From contig JABVXV010000254.1 of NCBI GenBank assembly GCA_013365325.1, forward strand, positions 1 to 64,000: a stretch of 64,000 nt of DNA, written 5' to 3'. Below, piece by piece: positions 1-13,200 of this stretch; position 1 is the stretch's first letter; the number at the start of each line of letters is the position of its first letter. This stretch comes from Dipetalonema caudispina. Lineage: Eukaryota; Nematoda; Chromadorea; Rhabditida; Onchocercidae. The translations under genes and the position numbers were made by a program. The notes beneath the pieces were generated by a model that saw only the letters and a list, made by a program, of their open reading frames with translations, was not told the DNA's origin and searched no databases.

Positions 1-6
1 TTTCAG

Positions 7-1332
7 GGTAATAAACAGAGCAAAACAAACTGTCGCCCTAATTATGACCGTCCTTTTAATAGCGGTGATGGTAAGCATAAGAATTCATTCCGAAATGACC
101 TTACTTTCACTGATTATTCACATTTGACATTCATTGCAGTTTCAACCGATAATTGATCTATTTCAATTTTACAGGTTGATATCACTGCTGCAAAAGGTAG
201 GCAAATTTTAATTTAATTTGAGCAATAAATGCACTTGGAAAAACTCGAGCATTACTAAGACTGAAATGAAATTGGGATAATTTCAGGTGCTCTAAACAAT
301 TCTCCCAATCGTTTTCTCCAAGTCTCCACTTTAAACTTCTTCCCAATCATTCCACCCACTAACGAGAAGAGTTTGGGTATAAATCAGACCTAGTTGATAA
401 AGAAATCAATAAGCATGACATTTAATAGAATCCTACAGAAATAGCTGATTACTTCGATAAGATAAATCACTACTGATGGACACTATTACCGATGGAAACA
501 GAGTCCATTCATTTGGTACTGTCATTCACACAACTCTTTATAAAAACGTAGGAATTTCGTCCTATCAAAAATTAAACTCTGATAAGACTAAATTTAAATG
601 CTCACCATATTTTCAACACAAATTCTAACACTTGGAGCAGCTGCGAAATCGGAATTTCCGAGGCGCAAACGCTCTAAACTGAAAGTCGAAACATAACTGA
701 TCAGCAAACCTGTAGATTCTACAACTGCTGTCAAGAAAGCCGTATCCGAAACTACAGAAAAGGTCAGTGAAGATGCTGCAACTGCCAGAACTACAAAAAA
801 GGTCAGCGAAGATGCTGGTACTACCGGAACTACAAAAAAGGACAGCGAAAGTCCTGCAATTACCGGTACCGAAGGCGTGCCCGAAACTACAGAAGTCAGT
901 CAAGAGGAAGGTACGGGAGGAACACCCGTACCAAAAGAGTTCATTGGAGATGTTGGCGACGTTGGACCACCAGGATCACCTGGACCACGAGGGTCTCAAG
1001 GACCTCCAGGTGATCCTGGGCCGCGTGGACAAGTAGGACCCCCAGGAGATCCCGGTCCTCCCAGTGGCCACTCTATATCACTGTCATACGGTATGTTTTA
1101 TATTATTTATGCTTCATAAAAGAGGGAAAAAACAATTTTCCATCAGTTTTAGGATTATTTGATTCCATTACAAGCAAAGAAGAGCGGCGAATAATCTCAA
1201 TTTATAGCTGTGTTATCAAATAATTCCTTATCAAACAATAATTTGATGGAAAATCTCAAATTTTCAGGTGTATTCACATCTGTAATTTCACTTCTGAATA
1301 TGATTTATTTCGATGGAATTCCTTATTTGTGA
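7..1332 (+). CDS. Membrane-anchored collagen, 3' part, interrupted by an in-frame TAA
   Basis: Exons fit in phase at 7-70, 175-196, 287-376 and 641-1090, with a likely last exon 1268-1332 ending in TGA. The gene begins before the window. The first exon encodes a hydrophobic stretch ([17 protein letters not shown]), the N-terminal membrane anchor usual in nematode cuticle collagens. The exon at 641 encodes PRRKRS, a furin-type site matching the RxxR processing site of that family. Next comes a Ser/Thr/Glu-rich segment with degenerate repeats ([10 protein letters not shown] type, about 720-900), then about 13 Gly-X-Y triplets (about 946-1065). A TAA at 694-696 lies in frame between the furin site and the Ser/Thr-rich part. 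No in-frame intron removes it, because the only GT nearby (685) shifts the frame. The acceptor before 641 (ttggagcag) is weak. The gene may be a pseudogene, or there may be a base error or a variant. The Gly-X-Y domain is short for a cuticle collagen. Confidence 0.55.
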
Positions 1333-2252
1333 TCTCTTTGAAAATGATTCTAAATCATTTTGTTACTTCAACTTTTGTTTCTAAATATGTTGTGTATAAA
1401 GATATTTCAGCACTCTTCCTTCCTTCCAATGCTTTCATTATGAAATAAGAATTAATGATGAAAAAATATCCATCGACATCGTAGAGTGGGAGAGAGAGAA
1501 AAAGAGAGAGAGTGATTAGTGGAATATAAATTGCTTACTGCCCGTAAGCCTGAGCGACTTTTCAGAAACTTTCCTGCGTCCTATCACATGTGTGATAAAG
1601 TTGATGTGCAGCTTATTTTAAACTTGAAGTTTTAATTTAGTTTGCTGAGAAGATGAAAAATTCCAGATTGAGACTCGATTAGGTTTTTAGAGAGATAAGT
1701 TAAAATTCCTGCATATCTGAATGGTACCGCACTATGCAAGGATTGAGCGGTCATTACGATACTATTATGGTTTTTATTTATGAAAAACACCAAAAAGAAA
1801 AAAGCATAAGCAATAAAACAGAAATACAAATCGATTGTGATGTCACAAAAGTTATTCAAATTTCTGTTTCCATTGGTTGTCATTAGCTTTTTTTTTTTTT
1901 TTTTCTATACCTGATATTTTTTGCTGAAAAATATTAATATAATTGTTATGCATATCTTGCAAAATTACCAATAAAGATAGATTACTAACTGTGCAGGTAG
2001 ATATTTACTAAATGGCACTAAATGTTTTGCTTTGTGACGATCAGATAGAAATGAAAAAAATTTTTTATGCATTGAAATTCTATGAAAAATCAAACAGAAA
2101 ACCTTTTTTTTTTTTTGAAATGAGAAAACACTTTTGATAGCAATAACTGCTATGAAATAAAAGCTTTGTATATCGATTTCCTTGAATTGTTATAAGTGAT
2201 TAGTTGATTTATAAGGGACAATGAAAGTATGAGTGAATGAAATTAGTTTACC
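1333..2252. other. Spacer between two convergent collagen genes
   Basis: There is no convincing coding exon. The stretch holds a GA-rich microsatellite (about 1490-1512), a T run near 1889-1904 and AT-rich DNA. An 83-codon open frame on the minus strand (1632-1883) shows no splice context or family resemblance and is read as chance. Confidence 0.6.
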
Positions 2253-2411
2253 TTATTGGGATTTGCCTTTTGGACCTGGAGGTCCTTTCTCACCGCGTTT
2301 TCCCATTATTCCTGGAGGACCTTTGGGTCCAATAGGACCTGGCATACCTCGCGGTCCAGGATCACCTCGTGGACCTTTAGGACCCTTGATATATTGAACG
2401 GCACATGAAAC
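2253..2411 (-). CDS. Collagen, last exon
   Basis: The exon starts after an acceptor-like attttcaag and reads VSCAVQYI followed by about 14 uninterrupted Gly-X-Y triplets rich in charged residues ([20 protein letters not shown]), then KSQ and TAA. A collagen triple-helix segment is certain from the triplet pattern. The protein ends directly at the end of the triplets, with no C-terminal non-collagen tail and no C-terminal Cys. A donor-like G|gtaaac starts one base after the stop, so the exon may once have continued. The upstream exons, including any membrane anchor, were not identified; 4268-4455 on the same strand is a possible one, but its phase does not join directly. The gene converges on the collagen at 1-1332. 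Confidence 0.6.
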   Translation of the reverse strand, partial: VSCAVQYIKGPKGPRGDPGPRGMPGPIGPKGPPGIMGKRGEKGPPGPKGKSQ

Positions 2412-4267
2412 CTTGAAAATGAATGAATATACATATATATGGAGAAAGAGGGGAAAAGAAGACGAGAAAGCGAAATTCACTGAAGAATTTAATATTTACT
2501 AAAATGAATTGAAGAATAACATATACTTAAGTTAATGGTGTTAAAGCAGTAAAGTATGAATCCATTTTTGTTATAGGATCAAAAAATTCCCTGACGATGG
2601 ATTTTCAACTTTTTTTTTTGACTAAATAAAAACGTCTTTAGTTATAATGAAAGTTATTTCTGGAAAAAAAAAAATCAATGGAAATCTTTCGAATTCATTG
2701 AAATAATAATTGGATACTAAACTCGTATTGTTTACTCTTGGCCAGGTTAGACATAATTACAATTAATGTGATTATTTTAGATAAATCTATAATAATTGTT
2801 TAAGGGCAAATTTAAGTATTTTTTGATAGCAAAGAAATTTTCTAATTGAACTCACAGTAAGCAGAGAAATGATAAAGAAGTATATGAGTGCAATATTTTT
2901 CATCTTTTCTTTTTTGGCTGAAATTATAGCATTTTAATGAAATGAAAATAATGGTTTTAATCCGGATATTAGAATTGATTATGAAATCGAGCATCCCTGC
3001 CGTTTGATAGAATTACACTGAAGTGATAACAAAAAGCAATAAAAGTTTGATAACATTTGTCTTTTGGTAGCTTTTCAATCTATTCAAAGTTAGAAAGAAA
3101 GGCTTTTATTCTTGATAATACGATCTAGTCCCAATATTCCGTCAATCACATCCTAATTCATATCCCATCTGGAACTTATCCGCTGAAAATCGTTCGAAAA
3201 AGACCCGATACAAATAATGAACAGCATAGAAATGAAATGGAATCAACCTCTTAGAACCACTAATCCAACTGCTAATTAAAATTCATTGAACAAATGTCCT
3301 CTTTTAAACTGTTTGTTTATTCATGCATATATGTATCGGAGATTTTGCATATTTTACACTCATTTTATTTACAACACGTTGACACATAGGAATGAAATTT
3401 TCAATGCTCAAACTGTTTATCAAATTTATCCGATTATATTGTTTTCTTTTTAAGGTTTTCAACTTGAAAATTGTATATATATATATGACTCGCCGAAAAT
3501 ATTTCTCGTCCATTTCTCGTCTCTGTCAGATTTGTAATATTTATTTACTCAATTTGTCACCATTTATTTTGCTTTACTATTTTCGCATTTATGGATTAAT
3601 ATCTACCATAACAATTTGAACGTCATATTTCACTTCACATTTCATCGATTTTAGTTTTCAGATGTTATTTGTACTTCATTGGTAGTATCAACCATAACGG
3701 AAAATATTTCTAGAAGAGACATTCAATGAGAAGAATTACTGAAAAAAAATTTAAGCTTGTAAATTTTCAAACTTAATTAAATTTAAATCTATTTAATTCA
3801 ACCTTTCGTTTAATTTTTGGCTAATTCCCAATTTTCACGTCAACTCTTGTCAGTTGGCAACAAATTCCTTTGATTAATTTATAACACTAGCTGGAATTCA
3901 ACAACAAAATAACATTTGTAATTTTATATTAGTCTAATTACTGAGTGCTATAGAATCACATCTCTCAACTATCATCCTCAAATCATCAGAATCTACTAGA
4001 ATTTGATGTATTATATCATACTTTCTGCTTCCTATCAATGCATCATCATAACATTTGATGTTGCTGAGGGCAACGACGACAATGGGGGACAATTTTTTCA
4101 GAGAAAGAACTCTTATTTTAAAAGATTGTCTTTTCCTTCCTTCTCATCCCATTTGTTGTCCTCTAACATTTTGCTCAATAACTTTTTTCAATCCATTTTT
4201 TTTTTTTTTTTTTTTTTTTTAGCATATAACAATAGACTTTTCTTTGACATTTCTCTCTCTTTCTCAC
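2412..4267. other. AT-rich intron or spacer
   Basis: No exon could be supported here. If the collagen exon at 2253-2411 and the exon-like stretch at 4268-4455 belong to one minus-strand gene, this is intron. It contains short T and A runs only. Confidence 0.45.
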
Positions 4268-4455
4268 TTCCTCTCTCTCTGTTTTTCATATTCCGCTCGT
4301 CCCAATCATACAAAAATGAACGATCAGCATTGATTAATGATTGACCATTAGCACTATTCATCAAATCCAATGCAATGTACTTCTTATCTCCGTAATAGCA
4401 ATCGTCACCGCAAAAACGCCGCAATATGATGAACTTTTTGCGACGAGGATTGTTA
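4268..4455 (-). CDS. Possible orphan exon, unknown protein
   Basis: Between an acceptor (ttctccatag) and a donor (gtgaga) lies an open frame of about 62 codons with more GC-rich, coding-like codon choice than its surroundings. It reads NNPRRKKFIILRRFCGDDCY and continues with DLMNSANGQSLINADRSFLY and DWDERN before a basic tail. No family is recognised. Entry is in phase 2 and exit in phase 1, so it does not splice directly into the collagen exon at 2411. It could be an internal exon of that collagen gene, of a separate gene, or chance. Confidence 0.35.
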
Positions 4456-7062
4456 CTATGGAGAATCAAATATATTGATGAAATTAAAGAAGGAATTAGC
4501 CTTTATGAAAAAAGTAGTAAAGAAGAATGAAATGAGTTAAAATACAACTTGAATCAATTATCCACAAAAGAATAAGAACCTTCTAATACAATCGTAATGT
4601 GGATTATGCAATATTTCAATTGATTTTTCAAAAATTGATTTTCTAACTATCATTAATGATCGAATTACTGCAATTTATGTTATGGACAGATAATAATTTG
4701 AATTAGTATAATGAAAGGGAAATTTTATTTTCTTGCTTAGTTCAATCCTCTCCTCTAATGAGAAAGCCTTAGTTATCGCTAAACTAAATGAATCACTCTG
4801 CTCGTGAAATGAATTTAATAGGAGAAAGAATGAAAGGTATAGGAGGAGAGAAGTAGTACTCTGTATTGAATCTATGTATCAATAGATGATCGGAAAAGAT
4901 GAAAAGCAGTTTTGCAGCAATTTCCGAAATCTTTCTCAACTTTTTTTTTAAACCTAAATTTGCAAGATTGCATCATTCTTTTACGAAGTAATTCTTTTTT
5001 TCCTTTTCTCCGTAAAGTTTTTTAAATGGTGGTTGTTGAATGAGTTTTCGTCATATGAAATTTTCGCTTTTCCTTTCTCCAATTTCGGATTCAGTTCGTT
5101 TCGTTTATCTCTTTATTTATTTATTTATTTATTTATTATTGATTTTGATCAATGTATATTATTTTGTGAAATTGTTTAGTGGACATTAAAATTATTGAAA
5201 GTGATTAAATGAGAGATATAGAGATGATTTTAAATCTGTTTTTAAATTCATTTCAGTCATAAATTTCCCATTCATAGCACGTGCTAAGCTTTTTCATTCT
5301 GTAAAAAAATAATGAACTTGAGAAATATTTTCAAAAAAAAAAGATCTTTTCTCTGATTTTTCATTTATTATTGATGAATTTTTAAAGTGACCTTCACAAT
5401 AATAGAAAATCGAACTTTTTAGAATTCTTTTTTTGTTGTAACACTTAAAGGTCAATTCTTGGTTATTAGTGATGATCATTCGACAAGTAGTACTGATTGA
5501 AGCTCTAAATATAATTTTTTATTTTTCATAGCTTTTAATTGACAATTTCAATGAATGACATTGTTTTTATAACCATAGTAACGGATTATAGCAAAGCCAC
5601 TATTTAAACAAAAATAAAAAAAAAAAAATAAAGCTTTATAAATCTCTAATTCATATGATTGAAGTGAGAACTTTGAGATGTTTTGCTTCAAATTTCAATC
5701 CTTTATTTTTCTTTTTCAAATTTTCTGATAATTGCTATAATAGTTTAAATTTCTCGTGTTTTAATAATATCGGGAAATATTGACATAAATGATACAAATT
5801 TTTGATATAAGCAAAATATTGTAGGGCATGTAACGAAAATTCGATTTGAATCTGTCAATTATTAACTTGTTTGTTTATAAAAAAGTTTTTCTTTTTTTTT
5901 TTTTTTTTTGAAAAAATTTTATCATTGATATGAAAATAATAACGTTCAAGAAAAAAGGAACAGAGCGTTGTTTGAAAGTTCGCAAAACTTTTTTTTTTCT
6001 TTCAAATTCCAAAACTTTCAGTATATATATATCAAGCATCTGACTAGGCTCATTATATAATAGCTATAAATGAATGAATGAATAGAAGATTAGGCTATTA
6101 TTGTTTAAGATAGCAAAGAAGAACATTTCCTAATATATTATAGGTATGTATTACTGCTATATTATAGATTTAGCCAAGTAAAATTTGATCAGACTTAATA
6201 ACATTTCAAATATAATATAGCAAATTGTATCTTTGTTCACTTCAAATATTTCCATTGAAAATAGGTAAAATAATTTTGATAGAGAAGAAAAAAAAAAGAA
6301 AGTGAAACGTTCATATATTGATAATTTATGTTAAATTATGGAAATGATTCGTGACATATCGATCATATTTACAAATATCATTGATTATTGATGGATGATT
6401 CATACATGTAATAAATTGATTGATATATACATCTGGTGCATATATCATCATTGTTGGAAAGAAGATCAATGTGACATAATCTATTATTAGAATATGAAAA
6501 TATGTTTTAGTAAAATGTGAATCTGATTAAGATTATTTGCTTTTGATGTAATAAAATTTCATTAAAATATTACAACAAATGTGAATTTTGACGTAATAAT
6601 TCTATTTGGATATTACGACAATATTTGCTTATTTTGTAGTAATTTCATTGGAGTGAAATTTTATCATTTATCGAAATGAACTTCAATATATTGAATAGAA
6701 TAGACAAATTCAATTGGTTAGAGGAAGAAAAATTAGCTAAGAGATGATATAGACAATGTGTATTTCTTATTCATTGTAGTAAAAATTTATCTTTCCCTCC
6801 ATAAATTTCATTTTTTTTTTTTTTTTTTTTTTTTTGTTTAAATTGACTAACTTCTCTCTCCTCTTTTCATTCTTTTTTTTTTCTTCTTCTCCCTATTTCT
6901 CTCACTTTCTTTTTCTCTTCATTCCATTTTAAATATGTCCTATTCTTTCATTTCCATTTCATCTAATCTTACCATTTTATTTTTCTGTAAAATGTTATCC
7001 TAAATATCTTTAAATGAGGATAAGAGTAACACAAAATAACGAAATATTATATATCGTTGCAG
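4456..7062. other. AT-rich spacer upstream of AMP deaminase
   Basis: No coding exon was recognised. The stretch carries long T runs (about 5890-5908 and 6811-6835) and a pyrimidine-rich block at 6850-6930. The AMP deaminase promoter is expected here, but no specific element was identified. Confidence 0.55.
5112..5138. repeat. TTTA microsatellite
   Basis: A run of about six and a half perfect TTTA units in the spacer upstream of AMP deaminase. Confidence 0.85.
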
Positions 7063-7063
7063 G
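7052..7063 (+). promoter_or_regulatory. Candidate trans-splice acceptor before AMP deaminase
   Basis: The sequence tatcgttgcag|G has a good 3' splice-site shape and lies about 140 bases before the first ATG, with no upstream donor recognised. In nematodes such a lone acceptor often receives a spliced leader. This is inference; a cis-spliced 5' UTR exon is equally possible. Confidence 0.35.
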
Positions 7064-7202
7064 AAATATTTCATTTTCATTACGGCATTGTCGTATACAT
7101 ATCTATTTATTGTTACACATATAATCATTATTACAGCATCATATAGATATAAACGATATCATCAATATTATTACTTACTGATCGATAAACGAGTGGTTGG
7201 TA

Positions 7203-10200
7203 ATGTCGTCAGCAAATCGAAAATGCCCTTTAAGTGGTTTGTTTGGCACTCCACCATCAATCAATTTTTTCTCGCCTTCTTCAGCTGACACTAACATATT
7301 TCTTGTTGCAAATAATGCTGTTATTGATGATACGAGCACATCTTGCGATCAATTTTCGCCAAAGATTTTTAGCTCACAACAACTACAATCATCATCTTCA
7401 ACAATTATTTCGAAAGCTCAAGAAATGAATGATCAATTAGCATCATTTATGGCTAATACTTTAAGTAAGTTTCTTTCTTTCTCATTCTCTCTCTCTCTCT
7501 CTCTTTCTTTTTTTTTTCTTCATTGATATGTTTTTAATAATTAGAAAGTCATATTCCTTTTGTTTTCACATTTGCAACGATTATCATTATTTTATGAGAG
7601 AAATGATATAGTTTGAATCGAACAGAAATTTTAGTTACATTTTAGGGAGATGTAATATGTATTCTTCTAGGACTTCAGGAAATCTTAGTACTACCTATTA
7701 ATTTTTATTTTATTTTTTTTAAACCGTACGTAGAAACAACCAGTTAATCAACTTAGTTAGTACGTTAATGATTAGTTCGGAGTGCTAAATTATGGACAAC
7801 TGTTCATGCACAACATATCTTTATTTCTTAGGCATTAATCATATGTATTAAATAATATCTTTGTCTGGTAAATTAATGTTGAACTTCTATTATATGTTTT
7901 GTTTTGTCTTTCAGAATCGGTGGATTCGGATGTTCTCGACTGTGGCCCATTTCAAGTAGGATTTATGGAAAATTCCGATCATCATACGGTTTCACCACCT
8001 TTTGAAATCTCACAATATCCGATTGAAGTGAAAGAAAGTAAAGATGCAATCCATCGACAACTCACAAATAGGTGTCTCTATCTTTATATAGTTTGTTTAA
8101 AAGCTGCTACTTACCAATTATAAGCTTTTTCTCTTATTGTCTTCATCAATGAAATTCATCTTTTCTCCATGAATATATACTCCTTTTCTTTTTCTATTTG
8201 CTAATTCTACTGCTTCAGATTAGAAGCAATTCATCGAAGTGACTGGGGGAAACTTTATTTTTTATTTAATCACTTATTCTTTATTCACTCCTTACTTTAT
8301 TTGAAACTCTAAATAAATGAAAGAATTACCTGGAAGGAGGATGCCTCCAGTTATTCTGGAGGTTAGTAAGTTTGTAAACTCACTAATTTGACAAATTTAA
8401 AGGAGTGATTTTAGAATTAAATTTTAGTTCTGCTTCTTTATAATCAATTTCGGATCGCTTTTTGCCATTTTTTAGCTCTAAATCGTAAAATAAAAAGACT
8501 AACACCAAATGTTACCATTGTATACGATGCTCTTTCAAAATTTTATCATACAATACTTATTTAGCAATTTCCCTAATAATCTATAAAATATATGCTTCCC
8601 ATTTGCTTGGAACTACTGCAAATAAAGCAGATGACCAAATTAAGCTTTTTTTTTTTTTTTTTTTTTTCTGCTGCAAAGCAGCACTTCTTTGAGTAACAAA
8701 GTAGAAAGAAAGTAGTGCTCTAATCTCTTAACATAGCATCACAAAAATGTATACTCAATCAGAATCTGTTTGGTTTAAGAATCTATTAACTCAACTTTAG
8801 TAATTGATTGGACAGTCTATTCAATGATATCACATTTCTTTAGATTCATAAAAAGAAAAAAAAAATTAATAGATAGGCTCTACTACGCTTGTTTCTTAAT
8901 TTCATTTATCTTTTACGTTTTTTTTTTTTTTTTTCTCACTTTAGTTTTATTTATTCCATACTATGCAAGTTATTTAAGTGCCACGGAAGATATGCAGGTA
9001 ATCATTGTTCATCTTAATAATAAGCTAACCTTTTTGCTACCTAAATTTACAGGTGTCGACATTCTGGGAAACCGCGTCGACATTCTTTGCAGTGAGTCAT
9101 AATTTGCTCGTTATTTTTGTTTATTTAATATCGTCAATAATAGTGCAACGAATGAATGCATTAAATTTGATCTCGTTGTGTGGCTTTACAACGAATCAGA
9201 AATTCACTACTCTTCGATCGTTCATTCCATCTTAAGTGGTTGTGACAGTGCATGCCAGATGTATATATATTCATATAGGGGTAGTAATGCTTTCTAAAAA
9301 ACTTCAGGATCATATTTCTCGTTTAAATTACTCTTTGCTAATTGCAATCAATTGTTAACTTCATTTTCATCCTATTGCATGGTTTTTTTTTTTTTTTTTT
9401 TTTTTTACCATTTTAACCTGCTTGAAATGTTTAGAATATATGTCCATTATGATCAACCAATAGAATTTGGTTAAAGTTAAAAACGGAAATCCAACAGAAC
9501 TTCATTTTAAATTTTGCCAGTATTTTTATAACTGGTAACTTTTGCAAAGAAGAAGGAATATTTTGTTGCTGAATTCATTCATTCTAAACTAAAACGTGCT
9601 TATATTAAAATATTGTGTTAATATTGCAAATATATAGATTGATTTGAAAGAATTATGCTTATATGAATTATGTTTGTTGCTTCATCGTTCAATTTAATCC
9701 AAATCTCGCTTATTCATTTGTTCATCATCAAGCAGTTAACATTGCACAAAGTACCGTATTTTGAATCAGAATTTTATAATGCTATCACTAAATCTTTAGA
9801 TTCAGGATTTGTGAATTAGTTTAGTATAGTATTTTTTTTTAAAAAAAAAGTAAGCAACATAACATAGTGCGAATTGAGGGAAAAAAGGTTTTCTATCATT
9901 GGTATCTTGCATTATCTCGTGAATAACCTAACAAAAATTCTGCACTACTGAAATCTCACTGTTCTAATCCCAACTCATAGAACTTTAGGTAGCAATATTC
10001 TTCAGCTATGTTTCTTAATTATCACTATTGCTTATCATTACCACTCTTTTTAGTCATTGCTTTATGATATCAATACTCTATCATAGACTTAAAATTCCGT
10101 TAGTGATGCTAATATTTTCTAATTTTTCCTAAGAAAGCAAAAAGTCGCAAATTAAATTTTTATGGCTTTCGGTAACAGTTTTAGCATCGCCTGAAATATA

Positions 10201-13200
10201 CTAAATGTGTGAAAATATCGAATTGAGACTTGCAACTCATATGTTAATTATTTAGATGAAAGCGAGGTGCACTTCTATCTCTGAAATTAAAATCAATATA
10301 GAGTTTTATATGTATCATTTTAACAAAAATCGAAGTAACGATCACTAATGCATTTCTTATCTGCAGGGCACGGATGGAATCAGCGCAACATGATAGTGAT
10401 TCTTCACTTCTACAGATTAATTCACTTGGTCTGTTGAACGGGATGGATGAGGATGTGGAATTTCGTTCTCGATCACCGCAGCATGTAGAAATGTATACAT
10501 TTCGGGATGCTGTCGATGTCAACTATCAACGAATGGCAGTAACTGGAGAGGAACTTTCTGGGGTTTCTTACCTCAATGTTTACATACTAGCCAGGATTAG
10601 GCAGAAAATGAAATCTGGCCTGTAAAAGATAATAGAAAACGCTAATTTTCCTTATTTCATTTAAATCCTTTAACTGTATATGAATTATACGATTGTTTTG
10701 TGTTAATGATAATTCTTCTCTTGAACACTTTGAAATGAGAATAATTTCTCGCACTATATCATCAAGGGTAAAGGATAGGTATATTAATCATGAATAGCAA
10801 TAACAGATTTCTGTAGCATTGGATCATTGTTCATAGGATTTTTATTTTGAATATCTTTGAAATTAAATGCTGAAATGTTAAGCATGAGGCTGAAATTCAT
10901 GGTAAGATATCATCGTTTTAGAGATGTTTTCATTAATTCGGTTTCAAAATTACATTCAAAAAACACCAGTTTTATTTGACTTCATTTCCAGGTTCCATTG
11001 GAAGATTTGAAGGAATCAGCTCGAGAATTGACTGAAGCACTGATGCTACGCAAAGAATATATGGAACGTATTGGAAATCAATTTCCGTTAACGACCAAAA
11101 ACTTTCTCTCCGGTTACTACCCAAAAAATTTGCCAAAATATCGACGAAAAAACATCGAAATAAGTTTGTTTTGCAATGATATGTTGTGTATATTTTTTCA
11201 AACCTGAAACGCATGTATATATCTGCCTTTCCACTATGTTAAGAGCATACTGTTTAATTTTGTAAGATTATCCTAAATTGGGGGAATTATCTCTCTGAAT
11301 GCTTTCCGGCTTCATTTCATTTAATTTTATTCTGGAGGTTATAATTATAAAAAAGTTCTGCAAGTCAACTGCTTATGGTGAGTTGTTCAATGAACAATTA
11401 CATAGTTCTAAGTGGTACACCTCATTTCTTACTTCAGTGTATCGTAATGACATTCAAGGATATAGAAAAATAATGCAGTCAGTAAGTCAAACCCTAGTTA
11501 CTTTCTCTATAAATGTTTCATATGAGCCAATTACTTAATTCTTTCTTTTTAAAATAATAATTATTTTATTATTTTCAATGCACCACAGTTTATGCTGTCA
11601 TATTCAATTGCAAAATTCAGCTGGAATTTTATGTAGGTTTTTTTTTTTCAGTTCAGAAACTTAATTCTCTTTTCCTTTTTCCTCCTCTCCTTCTTTATTT
11701 TGATACTGCTTCTAGTTTCTCTTTTCTTTTTTTTTTCTGCAAAACAGATATTCTTCGATTAGTGGTATAATTGAATAATTTCTCAATCAGTGTTTTTATG
11801 ATGTTGTTATTCTTATATCATTTATTATATAACTGATACTTGCTGCTACTAGTCCAATCAATATTGCTAAATTTTAAAGGGAATTCCAAAATCTTGAGTG
11901 AGCTTATGCAATGTAAAAATCTTATCGGGTTAAATCAATTTCAGTATGTTTCTGTTTTCAAATTTTTGCAAGTTTTAAGAGTCTTCACATCACGTCTCAA
12001 AGGGTGCAATGCCAACCGTATCGGATAAGGAGTCACATCCGGAAGGTAATCGACATAATTTAGGTTAGCCAACAGTAAAGTAGATCTTAGCTAATTACTA
12101 GTCATTTATAGGAAGTAACAGCATGAATGATCTTTTTTTTTTTGTTGTTTTTTCTGACTAACATATAAATTGCAACTTTTTGTAACGAGTCAAGTTTTTT
12201 TTTGTTTTCTTTTTTTTTTGAAATTTTGGAATTGAATTTTCCGATCTTGTGAATCCACTGATATCTACAGATGTAATTTCATCATTTTTTTGTGGAGAAC
12301 AAAACATCAGGTATTGTCTATTACTTTTTCTTGCACATTTTAAATAATGTGGTGATAGAGATGAAAATTATCATGTATTTAAATGTAAAAGAATGAAATT
12401 TCCTAAAGATGGTACAAGAAGGATGCGAGGAAAGTCTGAGAGAAAAAAAAACGTACATTTATTTATATCGTACGGTAGGGTATGATTTTCTGGTAGAAGA
12501 GAAAAATGTTTTCGAAACTAACTCTGTGTTTCGTTCTCATTAAGCATACTTCGTTATCATTGTATTTCAGCGGTTCTTTTGTTGGACACCTTTTCAATTT
12601 TTTTTTTCTTTTCTTTTTTTGATTCACCATGTCAAATTTTGAAAATGTTTTAAGTTCTTTATCTTATTCAATTTTTGATATCTTAAAATATTTTTTGAAT
12701 CATACTCACCAGGATTGTCTGGTCGTTCAATGCAGCGCATTTTCTGAAGATAATATACTGCTTGCCTTATACGACTCTTTATGTTCAACCTTAAAGAAGC
12801 TGGCTATATCAGCTGTCGGAATCCTGTGGTATTGAATCTTGATCCTAATACTTATGATGGCATTGTCTAAACTGGCTTTGAGTCTCCAAGAATGTATCAA
12901 TATTGTCCATGCCCCGGTATTGATCCGTTGTTGTTGATCAGTTATCATGGAAAAACTGATTGACAAATTAGAAAATATTCACAAAAATGTAGTGATGCAT
13001 AGAAACGTGCTGATTTGACCAAATACTGTTGACCAGTGCCGTTTCATTTTATTTTAAATTAACAGTTTATATAATTTCATTTTTCATTGAAGTGCGTTTC
13101 TTTTATATGTATTATCCTTAGAGCGATAGTTTTCTTGAGTTGTTCAGATGTCCAAATGAATCAGTATTTTTTTTATATGCAAATTTAACTGAATAATTAC

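Noticed and set aside
1632..1883. 83-codon minus-strand frame between the collagens
   Set aside because: Low-complexity hydrophobic sequence, no splice context, no similarity recognised.
8824..9235. 92- and 60-codon frames around the AMP deaminase cassette exon
   Set aside because: They run in other frames through T-rich intron DNA; only the 39-base symmetric exon fits the gene phase.
12629..12966. Overlapping frames on both strands in an AMP deaminase intron
   Set aside because: No splice signals in phase with the neighbouring exons and no family resemblance.
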